Source of the DNA: Bacteroidota bacterium
GTDB lineage: Bacteria > Bacteroidota > Rhodothermia > Balneolales > HLUCCA01
DNA: 64,000 nucleotides
Reading direction: 5' to 3'
Assembly: GCA_020832235.1 (NCBI GenBank)
Contig: JAFIEZ010000008.1
Coordinates: forward strand, 62,001 to 126,000
Position numbers and translations under genes: made by a program
Notes under the pieces: generated by a model
What the model saw: the letters and a program-made list of their open reading frames with translations, nothing else
What the model was told of the DNA's origin: nothing
The model's database searches: none
Part shown: piece after piece, positions 46,928 to 55,658 of the stretch
Layout: each line of letters starts with the position of its first letter
How positions within the stretch are numbered: position 1 is the stretch's first letter

Positions 46928-47350
46928 ATGAAGAAAAAAACACTCACGTTATTCGTAGCATTATTTGTTGTCGCCTGCGGCGGAAGTCAGGACGGCGCTC
47001 CTTCAGTTGACCTCAGCAGTATGTCGCACCAGGAGCGCGTAGAATATCACATCAGTGTAAGTGAACATCAGCAAGCATTCGATTATATACAGGCCAATAT
47101 GATTCCCGAGCCTTTGCGAACGGAGTTGCTGCTCGCCACACATATGACCTTCGCCTGGGAGATGACCCACGGTGAAATTGCCGATCAGCGAACCCGGATG
47201 CCGGCTGCTTTGCGTCATTTGCGTCGCGTGTTGGAACTGGAACCGGGTAACCCTCAGGCTTTGGAGCAAATTGCCCTGATTGAAGGCATTTATCAGAGCC
47301 TTGGCCGACCGATTCCGGAAGGCGTTGCTGAAGACCGGGTGATGCTCTGA
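46928..47350 (+). CDS. small TPR-like lipoprotein
   Basis: A 140-aa predicted lipoprotein. The signal MKKKTLTLFVALFVVAC places the lipidated Cys at residue 17, followed by GGSQ. The mature part is helical; LRHLRRVLELEPGNPQALEQIALI (two pieces of a TPR helix pair, about 95-120) is TPR-like. I recognise no specific family. It lies 15 bases after the M50 protease and 97 before smpB, so it may be part of the arcA-M50 transcript. Confidence 0.75.
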   Translation: MKKKTLTLFVALFVVACGGSQDGAPSVDLSSMSHQERVEYHISVSEHQQAFDYIQANMIPEPLRTELLLATHMTFAWEMTHGEIADQRTRMPAALRHLRRVLELEPGNPQALEQIALIEGIYQSLGRPIPEGVAEDRVML

Positions 47351-47447
47351 GGAGCCTATCTATCCCGTTTGCCGCAATAAGCCTGCAACCACCTCGTTCC
47401 GCTAATCCGGATTCATCACGTATTTATTTTCGTAGTGTATACTACTT

Positions 47448-47915
47448 ATGGCTGAAGTAAAGAAAAAATCGATATCTGTGCAAAACAGAAAGGCACGCCA
47501 CGACTTCCACATCGACAAGACCTGGGAGGCTGGTATTGTTCTGCAGGGCACAGAAGTTAAGAGTTTACGTCAAGGGAATTGTTCTTTTGTGGATTCTTTT
47601 GCCTACATGAATAATGGAGAGGTTTTTCTCAAAGACTTCTATATCAAGCACTTCGAACACGGTTCGTATAACAATCATGATGAGCGGCGTACGCGCAAGT
47701 TGCTGTTGAACCGTGACGAAATCGACAAGATTGATCGGGCTATGTCGCAAAAGGGATTTACATTGGTGCCGCTTGCTTTGTATTTCAAGCAGGGGAAGGC
47801 TAAAATTGAAATCGGTCTTGCCCGTGGTAAGAAGATGTTCGACAAACGGGCCAGCATGGCTGAAAAAGATGCCAAGCGGGAAATAGATCGCAGAATGAAA
47901 TCGATTAGGGAGTAG
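47448..47915 (+). CDS. smpB: SsrA-binding protein SmpB
   Basis: RNA-binding partner of tmRNA in trans-translation; rescues stalled ribosomes. The 155-aa length is standard. Signature blocks are NRKARHDFHIDKTWEAGIVL (residues 13-32), LQGTEVKSLRQGNCSFVDS, and the basic C-terminal tail KKMFDKRASMAEKDAKREIDR that enters the mRNA channel. tmRNA itself is not in this window. It lies just before a short tandem repeat and the convergent RNase P RNA gene. Confidence 0.97.
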   Translation: MAEVKKKSISVQNRKARHDFHIDKTWEAGIVLQGTEVKSLRQGNCSFVDSFAYMNNGEVFLKDFYIKHFEHGSYNNHDERRTRKLLLNRDEIDKIDRAMSQKGFTLVPLALYFKQGKAKIEIGLARGKKMFDKRASMAEKDAKREIDRRMKSIRE

Positions 47916-47975
47916 CGAGAGTACGGCCGGCTTCCGGATTTCCGTCAGATGAGATGCGGGGAATATGCTCACTTT

Positions 47976-48041
47976 GGCCGGGCATCGTGTGGGATGGTGC
48001 ACATTTCGGGCCGGACACCTTGTAGGATGGTGCACATTTTG
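47976..48041. repeat. 33-bp tandem repeat between smpB and rnpB
   Basis: Two 33-bp units (47976-48008 and 48009-48041) share GGCCGG, TGT-GGATGGTGCACATTT with a few differences. A decayed copy lies just upstream (ATGCTCACTTTG near 47964). They are in the spacer immediately downstream of the rnpB 3' end on the minus strand and of smpB on the plus strand. The period equals 11 codons. Confidence 0.8.
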
Positions 48042-48063
48042 GCGATAGCAAACTGTAAAAAAA

Positions 48064-48430
48064 GTCGGGCGCCGTCTGTAAGCCGGATTCTGTTCCCGGA
48101 AGTTCATCCGGGTGGTAATCATTTATCTGGCCGTAACGTCGCCGTTACGGTCTAGCGATCTACCCGGCAGCGTTGCGACGGACGGCACATACTGCCTGCT
48201 TGATCTTGCACCCCGTGAGGTTTACCCTGCACCCGAATGTTACCATCCGGGACGGTGAGCTCTTACCTCACCATTTCACCCTTACCTGGCCGAAGCCGTG
48301 GCGGTATACTTTCTGTTGCACTGGCTGTATCTCTGAAAAAGAGACCCTTCCCGTTAGGAAGCACGGTGTCCGTTGGTGTCCGGACTTTCCTCTACAGCAC
48401 GAAGCTGCAGCGATTACCCGACGACGCCCG
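48064..48430 (-). ncRNA. rnpB: RNase P RNA, bacterial class A
   Basis: Catalytic RNA that processes tRNA 5' leaders. On the minus strand, the universally conserved AGAGGAAAGTCCGGAC (48378-48393) lies near the 5' end and ACAGAATCCGGCTTACAG (48076-48093) near the 3' end. The internal segment GGGTGCAGGGTAAACC and the P1 pairing of the GGGCG 5' end with CGCCC at the 3' end are as expected. Total about 367 nt. A run of seven T on the minus strand (48057-48063) directly follows P1 and probably ends the transcript. Its 5' end faces the 256-bp gap before the M20 gene; exact ends are estimated. Confidence 0.93.
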
Positions 48431-48686
48431 AAATTAAAATTACGAAACATTCGCGCTAAATAATGCCTGAAAAAAAGCACGATCAGAATCGGGGAAAGAC
48501 GCCCGTACATACGATAACTCTATCGCGTTTATACAGATAGCTTCGGATAGCAAAAGTGCCGCCACCACATAATGGAATTGACGGAGATGTGATTGACTAT
48601 GCAAAAGAGGTATAAATTTCCGTAGTGACTCCGTTTTGCGAAAACTTTATATTAGTAAATTGTTATCTATAACGTGAATTCACATT

Positions 48687-50198
48687 TTGATTATTACTTC
48701 CCTTGAATATTCTTTCTACCTCCTGCTGATTACAGTTTTAGGAGTGGGTCTGGTTGTCTTAACGCGTACCATTATGTTCACGCAGAAGGCACGGGTTCCT
48801 CGCGACGTGAGTTTTCCCGATCTGGACGTTGATGCAGCTGTGCAGCGGCTCAGTAACGTTGTTCAGTTCAAAACCATATCCACACAAAACCAGATTGGAT
48901 TCAACGCAGAGGAGTTTTTAAAAGAACATGCTTATCTGGAAGAGGCCTTTCCGTTGGTTCACAAGCACCTAAAAAAGGAAGTCGTTAATTCCTACAGTCT
49001 GTTGTACACGTGGCAGGGCAACGACGATCAGCTTAAGCCGGTAATGTTTACCTCTCATCTGGATGTGGTGCCCGTAGAGCCCGGTACCGAGGGGGACTGG
49101 GAATACCCGCCCTTTTCTGGCAAAATTACCGACTCGCATGTGTATGGTCGTGGTACGATGGACGTTCAGTGTGGGGTTATGGGAATACTGGAGGCCGTGG
49201 AATGGCTTTTGCAGAAAGGATACCGACCAGCACGCACAATTTACCTGGGTTTTGGTCACGATGAAGAAGTAGACGGAATTGAAGGTGCCATGAAAATCGG
49301 TGCTTTGTTGCAGGAACGGGGCATTGAACTGGATTATCTGCTGGATGAGGGTCTTCCTATTGCACATAATCTGCTTTCAGACAAGCAGGAGCCTGTTGCT
49401 TTAGTTGCGGTTTCAGAGAAAGGGTACCTTAGTCTTGAACTGAGCGTAGAGTCGGAGGGTGGACATTCCTCTGTACCTCAGGGTAAAACAGCTATAGCCA
49501 TATTGGGAGGTGCCATTCATAAGCTGGAGTCGAATCCATTAAGTGGCAACATCAGTGGCATCATGCGAAGTACATTTGAAACGATGGCTCCCAGGTTACC
49601 GCTGGCATATCGTTCGGCAATTGCCAATCTATGGCTGTTCAGAAAGCTGTTTCAAAACCGATTGTCGGCTGAGCCTGCTACCAATGCCGCTATGCGTACA
49701 ACTACGGCTACTACCATTTTCGATTCTGGCATTAAAGAAAACCTGATTCCCACTCAAGCTAAGGCCGTAGTCAACTTTAGAGTACATCCAAACGACACCA
49801 TAGAATCGGTTATTGAGCACGTTCGCCGAACTGTTAACGATCCAAACGTGAAAATCCGCAAGTTAGAAGGATATATTGAACCCTCCCCTGTATCAGATAC
49901 GAACTGTAAGTATTATAAAATGTTACGGGTTTCTATCCGGCAGGTGTTTAACGACGTTTCTGTGTCGCCCTCACTTATGGTTGCCGCCACAGACGCACGC
50001 CATTACACGCACCTGACTAAGAATATTTATCGCTTCCTGCCCCTTCGAAGCGATGCCAGCGACCTGGATCGGGTGCATGGTACCAATGAGCGTATTGCCA
50101 TTGAGAACTATGCCGATATGATTCGCTTCTACATCCAGATGATGCGAAATACCGCGGTTGTGAAAGAGGAAAAAACAGAGAGCTCTATTTTTGGGTAG
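48687..50198 (+). CDS. membrane-anchored M20 peptidase (carboxypeptidase S/PM20D1-like)
   Basis: A 503-aa di-zinc peptidase with an N-terminal membrane anchor (about 4-27). The start seems to be TTG at 48687 (MIITSLEYSFYLLL), since an upstream GTG is out of frame. Zinc-ligand motifs are FTSHLDVVPVEPG (near 110), GRGTMDVQCGVMGILEAVEWL (near 150), FGHDEEVDGIEGA (near 190), LLDEGLP and the last His in ATDARHYTHL near 435. Family members cleave C-terminal residues or N-acyl amino acids. It is divergent from rnpB. Confidence 0.88.
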   Translation: MIITSLEYSFYLLLITVLGVGLVVLTRTIMFTQKARVPRDVSFPDLDVDAAVQRLSNVVQFKTISTQNQIGFNAEEFLKEHAYLEEAFPLVHKHLKKEVVNSYSLLYTWQGNDDQLKPVMFTSHLDVVPVEPGTEGDWEYPPFSGKITDSHVYGRGTMDVQCGVMGILEAVEWLLQKGYRPARTIYLGFGHDEEVDGIEGAMKIGALLQERGIELDYLLDEGLPIAHNLLSDKQEPVALVAVSEKGYLSLELSVESEGGHSSVPQGKTAIAILGGAIHKLESNPLSGNISGIMRSTFETMAPRLPLAYRSAIANLWLFRKLFQNRLSAEPATNAAMRTTTATTIFDSGIKENLIPTQAKAVVNFRVHPNDTIESVIEHVRRTVNDPNVKIRKLEGYIEPSPVSDTNCKYYKMLRVSIRQVFNDVSVSPSLMVAATDARHYTHLTKNIYRFLPLRSDASDLDRVHGTNERIAIENYADMIRFYIQMMRNTAVVKEEKTESSIFG

Positions 50199-50301
50199 GC
50201 TGCATGTTTGAGCAGACCCGCTTTCAAGCGAATCGAATGTTATAGCGCCAGATGGATAAGGGCAAGATTGCCTTCCGGTACCATAATTAGAAGGACCTGA
50301 A

Positions 50302-50335
50302 TAAAAAAGGGACATGTCCTTTCCGAACATGCCCC
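50302..50335 (-). terminator. intrinsic terminator of the T9SS beta-propeller gene
   Basis: On the minus strand GGGGCATGT pairs with ACATGTCCC (9 bp, one G-U) around a 9-base loop and is followed by TTTTTTT. It is 34 bases after the stop of the gene ending at 50369, a classic arrangement. Confidence 0.85.
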
Positions 50336-50368
50336 CTGGTAAATGTGTCTTTTTTGTGAAATCTAAGG

Positions 50369-52546
50369 TTACTTAATCAGCGTCATCATTCGTGCTTCAA
50401 CGCTGGATCCTGTACTCAGACGGTACAGATATAAACCGGATGAGAGGTCCCTTGCATCAAATGAAACGGTATGTGTACCAGCAGGCAGCATTCCGTTCAT
50501 CAGGGTAGCTACCTTACGCCCGGTTACATCGTAAACTTCAAGGGTAACATTGCCCGACTCTTGCAGTGTGAATGGAATTCGCGTAGTAGGGTTGAACGGA
50601 TTCGGATAGTTTTGTCCCAGCATTATCTCCGTGGGCAGCGTGGTAACAAGGGCATCATCGATACTTACCAGAACAGACGGGTCGAACACCACCACCAGCC
50701 CGGATGTCAATTGGTTCCCCGTGTCGAAGCGTTCATCAACTGCAGTTTCGGCGTTGGGAAGCGAGAACCCACGCAATGTGCGCTGAAATCCAATCTGCTC
50801 GTACATGGTCAGTAACTGCAGATCGGGATTGTATTGCAGGTTTCGCATCGTGGCGTTCTCAAAGGTAGTGCGGAGCAATACTGCTTCCTGCGCATTATCC
50901 AGGTTCACATAACGGATACCAACACCGTGCACGTTGAAGAATAAATGATTACTCTCTGGTACTACCTTCATCAAAATATTGGGGTATGCATTGTCCAGAT
51001 CGGTGAACTGCGAATAGGTATCGTTGCCGCGCGCCCAGTGCAGGTTGCAACTGTCAAAGGAGGCATCGCATTTGTAGAAACCCTCATCTAAATGCAGGTA
51101 GTAGAACATGTCGTTCACTTCGTCGTAATCGAAAGAGGCTATCATACGAGGTCCATCGGTTTCGAATTCATGCACCACGCCACGGTCATGGATATCGTTC
51201 AGGTTAATGGACCCGATGTATTCATTCCCCGCGCCATTAATCCACAAGTACAGTAAACGTCGACCGGTTTCATCGATGCGGATGGTACTCAGGTAACGGT
51301 TCGCCATTGAATTCATAGGCATCCAGGCTACCAGTTCGCGGGCAGAGCCATCGGGATACATGCGGGTGATGAGGTAGGCGGTACGGCTGTGTGTTTGTTC
51401 TATCTGATAAACATAGCCCGAAGCACGGTCGAAAACCATGACCTCCGCCTGGTTAGAGCCGGGGACATGTGTAACACCGGAGTCGAAATCGTATTCAAGA
51501 AAGATATTGCCCGTGCTCAGGTTGGTCATGCCGGCGCCCAGACTTACCAGACTGTTTGTGTCTTCGAAATAGACCATGCTCTGAACGAAGCCATGATTGG
51601 GGAGGTTCAGCGTGGTTACCTCAGGGGTTTCATCCAAACGGATTTCAAACGCTTGATTGAGATGTGAATTTACTCGGAATGCTACGAAAAGTCGGTTTTG
51701 ATTGTGATCGTAATGCATTTTCGTAAAGGTGAACGGACCGGCATCCGAAAATGAAGCTGCGCGGATGATTTCTTCGCGTTGGGCCAGATCGTTCACGTTG
51801 GACCGGTAAAAACGGCCATCGTTGTAATAAAACAAGGTGCCGCTTTCCGCGTGAAAGTCCATGGCCATAACCCTTGACGGGGCCACGTTGAGGGTGTCGA
51901 TAACGCCAGTATCGTGCGTATAGCGGATGATGGTGCCATTGTTGTTATTCAAGAGCATATAAAGTGCCAGATTGGAGTGATCTAATATCATATCCATCGG
52001 TTCTTGAACGTTGTTGTAGACTTCGGTGTGAACGGAATCGTTGATACCCATATAGAAGAAACCGTTCAAGCCTCGTGGCACATTGCGCTGATAGAAAAAG
52101 AAATGCTCACCCTGATTGTCAGTTACAATCTGACGGACACCAAAAAAATAGGTTTCCCCACCCGGTGCATTGGAGAATTCAACCGCTTCACGGTGCTGCA
52201 AATTGCGGTCGATGTAATAAAATCCGCCTGTTAAATCAGCTGTTGTGAAAAACCGTTGACTTTCTGGCAGGTACTGGAAGTTGGAATACAAGCCCAGATA
52301 CCGGCCAAGGGTATCGGTGTCGCCTCCGCTTAGCGACCTGCTGTGAAGAATGGAATACGTCCCGCTGGCAGCGGACCCAAGACGATGATTCGTCAGAACG
52401 AGGGTGTCTTTTTGCGCTTCTTCGCTGGATGCCGGCCAGCCTGGAAACTGTGCGTACAGTGAACTCGCAGATAATAGGAGTGCGAATAATGTAAGACGCA
52501 CAAGTCTGGCAACGGGGAAAGAAATTGGTGTAACAAGTTGTCGCAT
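50369..52546 (-). CDS. secreted beta-propeller-like protein with T9SS sorting domain
   Basis: A 725-aa exported protein of unknown function. Signal peptide about 1-33 (LFALLLSASSLYAQ). The central 580 residues are rich in repeated beta strands with Asp-turns (FNLHWARG, LYMLLNNNNGTIIRY, LFYYNDGRFYRSN), as in beta-propellers or LVIVD-type repeats, but no named family is recognised. The last 85 residues are a type A sorting domain: MLGQNYPNPFNPTTRIPF, YDVTGRKVATL and the ending ARMMTLIK. It would be secreted by T9SS and probably surface-attached. Confidence 0.82.
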   Translation of the reverse strand: MRQLVTPISFPVARLVRLTLFALLLSASSLYAQFPGWPASSEEAQKDTLVLTNHRLGSAASGTYSILHSRSLSGGDTDTLGRYLGLYSNFQYLPESQRFFTTADLTGGFYYIDRNLQHREAVEFSNAPGGETYFFGVRQIVTDNQGEHFFFYQRNVPRGLNGFFYMGINDSVHTEVYNNVQEPMDMILDHSNLALYMLLNNNNGTIIRYTHDTGVIDTLNVAPSRVMAMDFHAESGTLFYYNDGRFYRSNVNDLAQREEIIRAASFSDAGPFTFTKMHYDHNQNRLFVAFRVNSHLNQAFEIRLDETPEVTTLNLPNHGFVQSMVYFEDTNSLVSLGAGMTNLSTGNIFLEYDFDSGVTHVPGSNQAEVMVFDRASGYVYQIEQTHSRTAYLITRMYPDGSARELVAWMPMNSMANRYLSTIRIDETGRRLLYLWINGAGNEYIGSINLNDIHDRGVVHEFETDGPRMIASFDYDEVNDMFYYLHLDEGFYKCDASFDSCNLHWARGNDTYSQFTDLDNAYPNILMKVVPESNHLFFNVHGVGIRYVNLDNAQEAVLLRTTFENATMRNLQYNPDLQLLTMYEQIGFQRTLRGFSLPNAETAVDERFDTGNQLTSGLVVVFDPSVLVSIDDALVTTLPTEIMLGQNYPNPFNPTTRIPFTLQESGNVTLEVYDVTGRKVATLMNGMLPAGTHTVSFDARDLSSGLYLYRLSTGSSVEARMMTLIK

Positions 52547-52730
52547 TTTTCAGTGTTCTTGCTTTGGATTGATCATGTGAAAGCCAAAGGTACTGCAATG
52601 CTGCTATTTCCAATATTTCGTAACCCGTCTTTTGAGTAATGGGTAGGGTACATTGAGTTAACGGCATATTTTGCTACCGTAATAAAAAAGGTGTGCCCTT
52701 CACTTATGCTGTCCACCGGATGAAACACGT

Positions 52731-52763
52731 AAAAAAAGCCGGTTACAACCTAATGTAACCGGC
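52731..52763 (-). terminator. intrinsic terminator of the coiled-coil protein gene
   Basis: A perfect 9-bp stem, GCCGGTTAC with GTAACCGGC (minus-strand order; plus positions 52738-52746 and 52755-52763), is followed on the minus strand by TTTTTTT (52731-52737). It lies about 50 bases after the stop at 52813. Confidence 0.88.
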
Positions 52764-52812
52764 TCATTTCAATTGGCCGCCATCGCCGAATAATCTGTGT
52801 GAGAAGCGTGTT

Positions 52813-53547
52813 TTAGATAGCGAATTCTTTACGTGCATTCTCAAAAAACTCAGGGTCTACAACAATTCGACCAGAGTTTTCATCGATAATAATTTTATTC
52901 ATTTTACGAACTTCGTTCTGAACCTGAGGAGGCAACATCATACCCAAACAAGCACCTTTTTCCATGGCCACTACGGCAATACCATTATTGAGACCGTTGC
53001 GAAGTCGTTCGTAGCTCTTCAGGTATCTGGCTTCAACCTTAGCCAAGGCGTCTGCACGCACTTTAAGGAGCTCTTCTTCCTCTGATTTGGTCTTATTGAT
53101 AACCTCGGTGAGATTCGATTTTTTATCGTCGTAGGTTGCCTGCAGCTCAGTCAGTTCTGCTTTCATCGTTTCCAGTTTGCGCCCAGATTCTTCCAGAATA
53201 AGCGCAATTTCCTCGAGCCTCGACTTGGCATTTTCGGAAGCTTGTTTCTGAGACTCAATCTCTTTGGTGAGTGCATCGTATTCCCGGTTGTTGCGAACCG
53301 ACATCTGCTGGGCTTCGTACTTCTCTATAAGGGCCGCAGAGTCTTGCAGGTCGAGCTCCAGGTTGTTCCGCTCATGAGATAATTCTACATCTTGAGCTTC
53401 GAGTCGATTAATAATGCTTTTGGTGCGTTCAATATCGTGTTCAAGGTCGAGGATTTCCTCAGGAAGATCTCCCCGCAGCCGCGATAACTCATCAATGCGC
53501 GAGTCGATGTATTGTAAGTTGGCCAGGTTTTGTATAACGTCTTTCAT
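52813..53547 (-). CDS. coiled-coil protein of the C4-type zinc-ribbon family with degenerate ribbon
   Basis: A 244-aa protein: a long coiled coil (about 10-185) and a short C-terminal domain with GACLGMMLPPQVQNEVRKMN and ENSGRIVVDPEFFENAR. In the homologous family this C-terminal region is a zinc ribbon with paired CxxC motifs in both halves. Here only one Cys remains, and the second pair is replaced by D-E-N-S, so metal binding is probably lost. The rest of the pattern (L-PPQ, N-E-x-R, GRI) is intact, arguing for conserved function. It is downstream of the NIF3 gene (38-bp gap), the typical pair order. Confidence 0.85.
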   Translation of the reverse strand: MKDVIQNLANLQYIDSRIDELSRLRGDLPEEILDLEHDIERTKSIINRLEAQDVELSHERNNLELDLQDSAALIEKYEAQQMSVRNNREYDALTKEIESQKQASENAKSRLEEIALILEESGRKLETMKAELTELQATYDDKKSNLTEVINKTKSEEEELLKVRADALAKVEARYLKSYERLRNGLNNGIAVVAMEKGACLGMMLPPQVQNEVRKMNKIIIDENSGRIVVDPEFFENARKEFAI

Positions 53548-53585
53548 GTTTGCGTGTGCTGATTGGTATGTGTTGATTGTGCTGA

Positions 53586-54386
53586 TTATAAATTGTTCCT
53601 GAGGTACACCTGCATTGGGTTCGTGGAGTGGGATGTACTGTAAACGGGTGTTTGAGGAAATTGGCTGGATAGCAGATGCTGCAGATGGCTGATGATAGGT
53701 GACTCGGTTTCAAAATGACCGGCATCCACCAGGAGGAGCCCTGCATCGAAATATTCATGATATTTGATGTCGGCAGTGATATAGGCATCGGCTCCCGCTT
53801 TTCGCGCTTCTCCTGCCAATGATACACCGGTACCCCCACAGACAGCCACCTTGGTAATACTGCTGATTTTGTTGTCGTTGGCAAAACGGATAGCAGTGGT
53901 GCCTAGCTGCAGGCAAACGTGCTGCAGAAAAATATCTGTTTGCATTGGGGTTTCCAGTTCTCCAAACACACCAAAGCCTATGGTTCGCGCCTCGTTTTGG
54001 TGAGAAAGGATAACAGGATTTTGTATGCCCAGAAGCTCTCCCAAAACAAAGGAAACACCATTTTGGGCGGCATCCAGATTGGTATGTACAGCCAGAACTG
54101 CAATATTGGCCTGAATTAATTTGTAGAGCAGAGCCCCCTGAGGATTATCGGGGTTGATTCTGGAGAGTTTGCGGAAAATCAGTGGGTGATGGGCTACAAT
54201 TAGATTGCAATGGCGTGAAATAGCCTCATCAACTACCCGCTCGGTTACATCAAGACAAGTAATGATTCCTGTAACCTTTTGTTTTTTTGATCCTAGTAGC
54301 AGACCGGAGTTGTCATATTCTGCCTGGGTTGAGAAGGGCGCCCAGTTATCGAAGAATTCAGAAATATGCTGTACTGCTACGCTCAT
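53586..54386 (-). CDS. NIF3/YbgI-family metal-binding protein
   Basis: A 266-aa member of the NIF3-like (GTP cyclohydrolase I type 2) family with a di-metal site: IVAHHPLIFRKL (about 63-75), VHTNLDAAQNGVS (about 98-110) and VDAGHFETESPII (about 225-237). These supply the conserved His, Asp and Glu ligands. It has the short form without the inserted PII-like domain. YbgI-type enzymes have been linked to GTP cyclohydrolase-like activity and other hydrolysis, but the physiological function is unclear. It forms a predicted operon with the downstream coiled-coil protein. Confidence 0.92.
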   Translation of the reverse strand: MSVAVQHISEFFDNWAPFSTQAEYDNSGLLLGSKKQKVTGIITCLDVTERVVDEAISRHCNLIVAHHPLIFRKLSRINPDNPQGALLYKLIQANIAVLAVHTNLDAAQNGVSFVLGELLGIQNPVILSHQNEARTIGFGVFGELETPMQTDIFLQHVCLQLGTTAIRFANDNKISSITKVAVCGGTGVSLAGEARKAGADAYITADIKYHEYFDAGLLLVDAGHFETESPIISHLQHLLSSQFPQTPVYSTSHSTNPMQVYLRNNL

Positions 54387-54431
54387 TGCTCGTGTCGCTT
54401 CACTCCATGTTTTCGTGAACAGCGGCAGAGG

Positions 54432-54466
54432 AACTCAAGTTCTCGCCTCAACAAGGCGAGTTTTTT
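54432..54466 (+). terminator. orphan plus-strand intrinsic terminator upstream of yggS
   Basis: CTCGCCT (54442-54448) and AGGCGAG (54454-54460) form a perfect 7-bp stem with a 5-base loop, then six T (54461-54466). Just before it, GAACTCAAGTTC (54431-54442) is a second small palindrome. On the plus strand no gene precedes it: the upstream gene (NIF3) is on the minus strand. It may end a leader RNA, a small RNA or antisense transcription. Confidence 0.6.
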
Positions 54467-54517
54467 CGTACATTCAATAGTAAAAGAAATCGTATTCAAA
54501 ATCCTGCTTTCGTTTCT

Positions 54518-54545
54518 TTGACAGTGAATTAAAATACGATATTAA
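54518..54545 (+). promoter_or_regulatory. candidate promoter for yggS
   Basis: TTGACA (54518-54523) is followed after 16 bases by TATTAA (54540-54545), 25 bases before the yggS ATG. The -35 box is perfect for a sigma-70-like consensus; the -10 box is a weaker match. Confidence 0.45.
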
Positions 54546-54570
54546 CGTCAGAACGTAAAGAAAAATAGTA

Positions 54571-55278
54571 ATGAGTTCCGAATCTTCTATAAATGCCGCC
54601 ATAAACCTGGATCATGTACTGTCTGATATCCGTACGCACGCTGTTGAAGCAGGGCGTAATCCGGTGGATATTCTGCTAGTTGCAGTGAGTAAAACCAAGT
54701 CAATGCAAGAAATAAGAGCAGTTTATGAGGCCGGTCAGGTACATTTTGGAGAAAACAAGGTGCAGGAGCTGGTTCCTAAAATGGAAGAAGGACCGGAGGA
54801 TGCCGTGTGGCATATGATTGGTGCGCTGCAATCCAATAAGGTTAAGTATATGGCTGAGCGGGTCGACTGGATTCATTCGGTTCCTAAGCTTAAAACCCTC
54901 AAAGAGATTGATAAACGGGCCGCAGAAGCGGGGCGCGTCATCAATACCCTAATTCAGATAAACATCAGCGAAGAAGATCAGAAAAGCGGCTGCGAACCCG
55001 ATGATCTCAGAGAAATTTTGGATGAAGCCCGGGGAATGAAGCACATCGTGGTTCGCGGACTCATGGGCATTGCATCGTTCGAAGAAGACCTTGAACGGGT
55101 TCGTCCTCAGTTTCGCCTGCTTCGGGAATTACGCGATTTTTATGCCACATCCAACGATGGTGGCGTTCAGCTGGAACACTTGTCGATGGGGATGACGCAC
55201 GACCTTGAGGTTGCCATTCAGGAAGGTGCCACTATGGTGCGTGTAGGCTCGGCCATATTTGGAGCTCGCGACTACTAA
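54571..55278 (+). CDS. yggS: YggS-family pyridoxal phosphate homeostasis protein
   Basis: A 235-aa PLP-binding protein that buffers PLP and affects amino-acid metabolism. The PLP lysine is K41 in LLVAVSKTK. HFGENKVQELVPKME (near 64-78) and the C-terminal MGMTHDLEVAIQEGATMVRVGSAIFG are diagnostic, and H-x-IGxLQxNK is seen as HMIGALQSNKVKY. Length is normal. It opens a plus-strand group: two small membrane proteins, a DivIVA-domain protein and PNP. YggS is often encoded near divIVA in other phyla as well. Confidence 0.96.
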   Translation: MSSESSINAAINLDHVLSDIRTHAVEAGRNPVDILLVAVSKTKSMQEIRAVYEAGQVHFGENKVQELVPKMEEGPEDAVWHMIGALQSNKVKYMAERVDWIHSVPKLKTLKEIDKRAAEAGRVINTLIQINISEEDQKSGCEPDDLREILDEARGMKHIVVRGLMGIASFEEDLERVRPQFRLLRELRDFYATSNDGGVQLEHLSMGMTHDLEVAIQEGATMVRVGSAIFGARDY

Positions 55279-55335
55279 ACTCAAGCACGTAATTTTCGTA
55301 TACTTCCGCATACGTTAATTCAAACTGCACCCTAT

Positions 55336-55653
55336 ATGACACTCTGGACTTTCCTTACCATTTTCTTAACAGCAGCCGTAATTGCAGAAGTACTGAAAGC
55401 TCGTTATAAAGCCAAGGCCCGTTCCGGGGCAGATCTCGAGCCCAAGCTTCTTGAAATGCAGAAAAAGTACGACGTTGAGATGGAGGCCCTACGTAAGCGA
55501 ATCCGAAATCTGGAAACCATCGCGGCCAGTGATCCTGATGACTTTGAACGAAAGGCACAATCTTTCAGCATGGAAGACGATTTTAATGAAACCGATTCAG
55601 AGGATGTAAATGAGCGCCTCGTGAATCAGCTTGCACGTAAACGAACTCGCTAA
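55336..55653 (+). CDS. small membrane protein, PspB-like architecture
   Basis: A 105-aa protein with one N-terminal transmembrane helix (about 3-22), a basic stretch and a coiled coil ending KRIRNLETIAASDPDDFE (about 57-75). The coil end resembles the tail of phage-shock protein B (helical coil, then a conserved L-E-x-x-x-D segment), suggesting a PspB-like role in membrane stress. Similarity is by eye and weak. It is followed after 5 bases by a second protein of the same plan. Confidence 0.6.
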   Translation: MTLWTFLTIFLTAAVIAEVLKARYKAKARSGADLEPKLLEMQKKYDVEMEALRKRIRNLETIAASDPDDFERKAQSFSMEDDFNETDSEDVNERLVNQLARKRTR

Positions 55654-55658
55654 AGATT

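Noticed and set aside
47351-47447. tmRNA gene next to smpB
   Set aside because: The gap is too short and lacks the tRNA-like ends and tag reading frame.
47565-48122. Minus-strand 185-codon frame across smpB and the 33-bp repeat
   Set aside because: Antisense to the confident smpB gene and running into rnpB; no family resemblance.
48173-48463. Plus-strand coding region across 48173-48463
   Set aside because: This is the antisense of the RNase P RNA with its conserved blocks.
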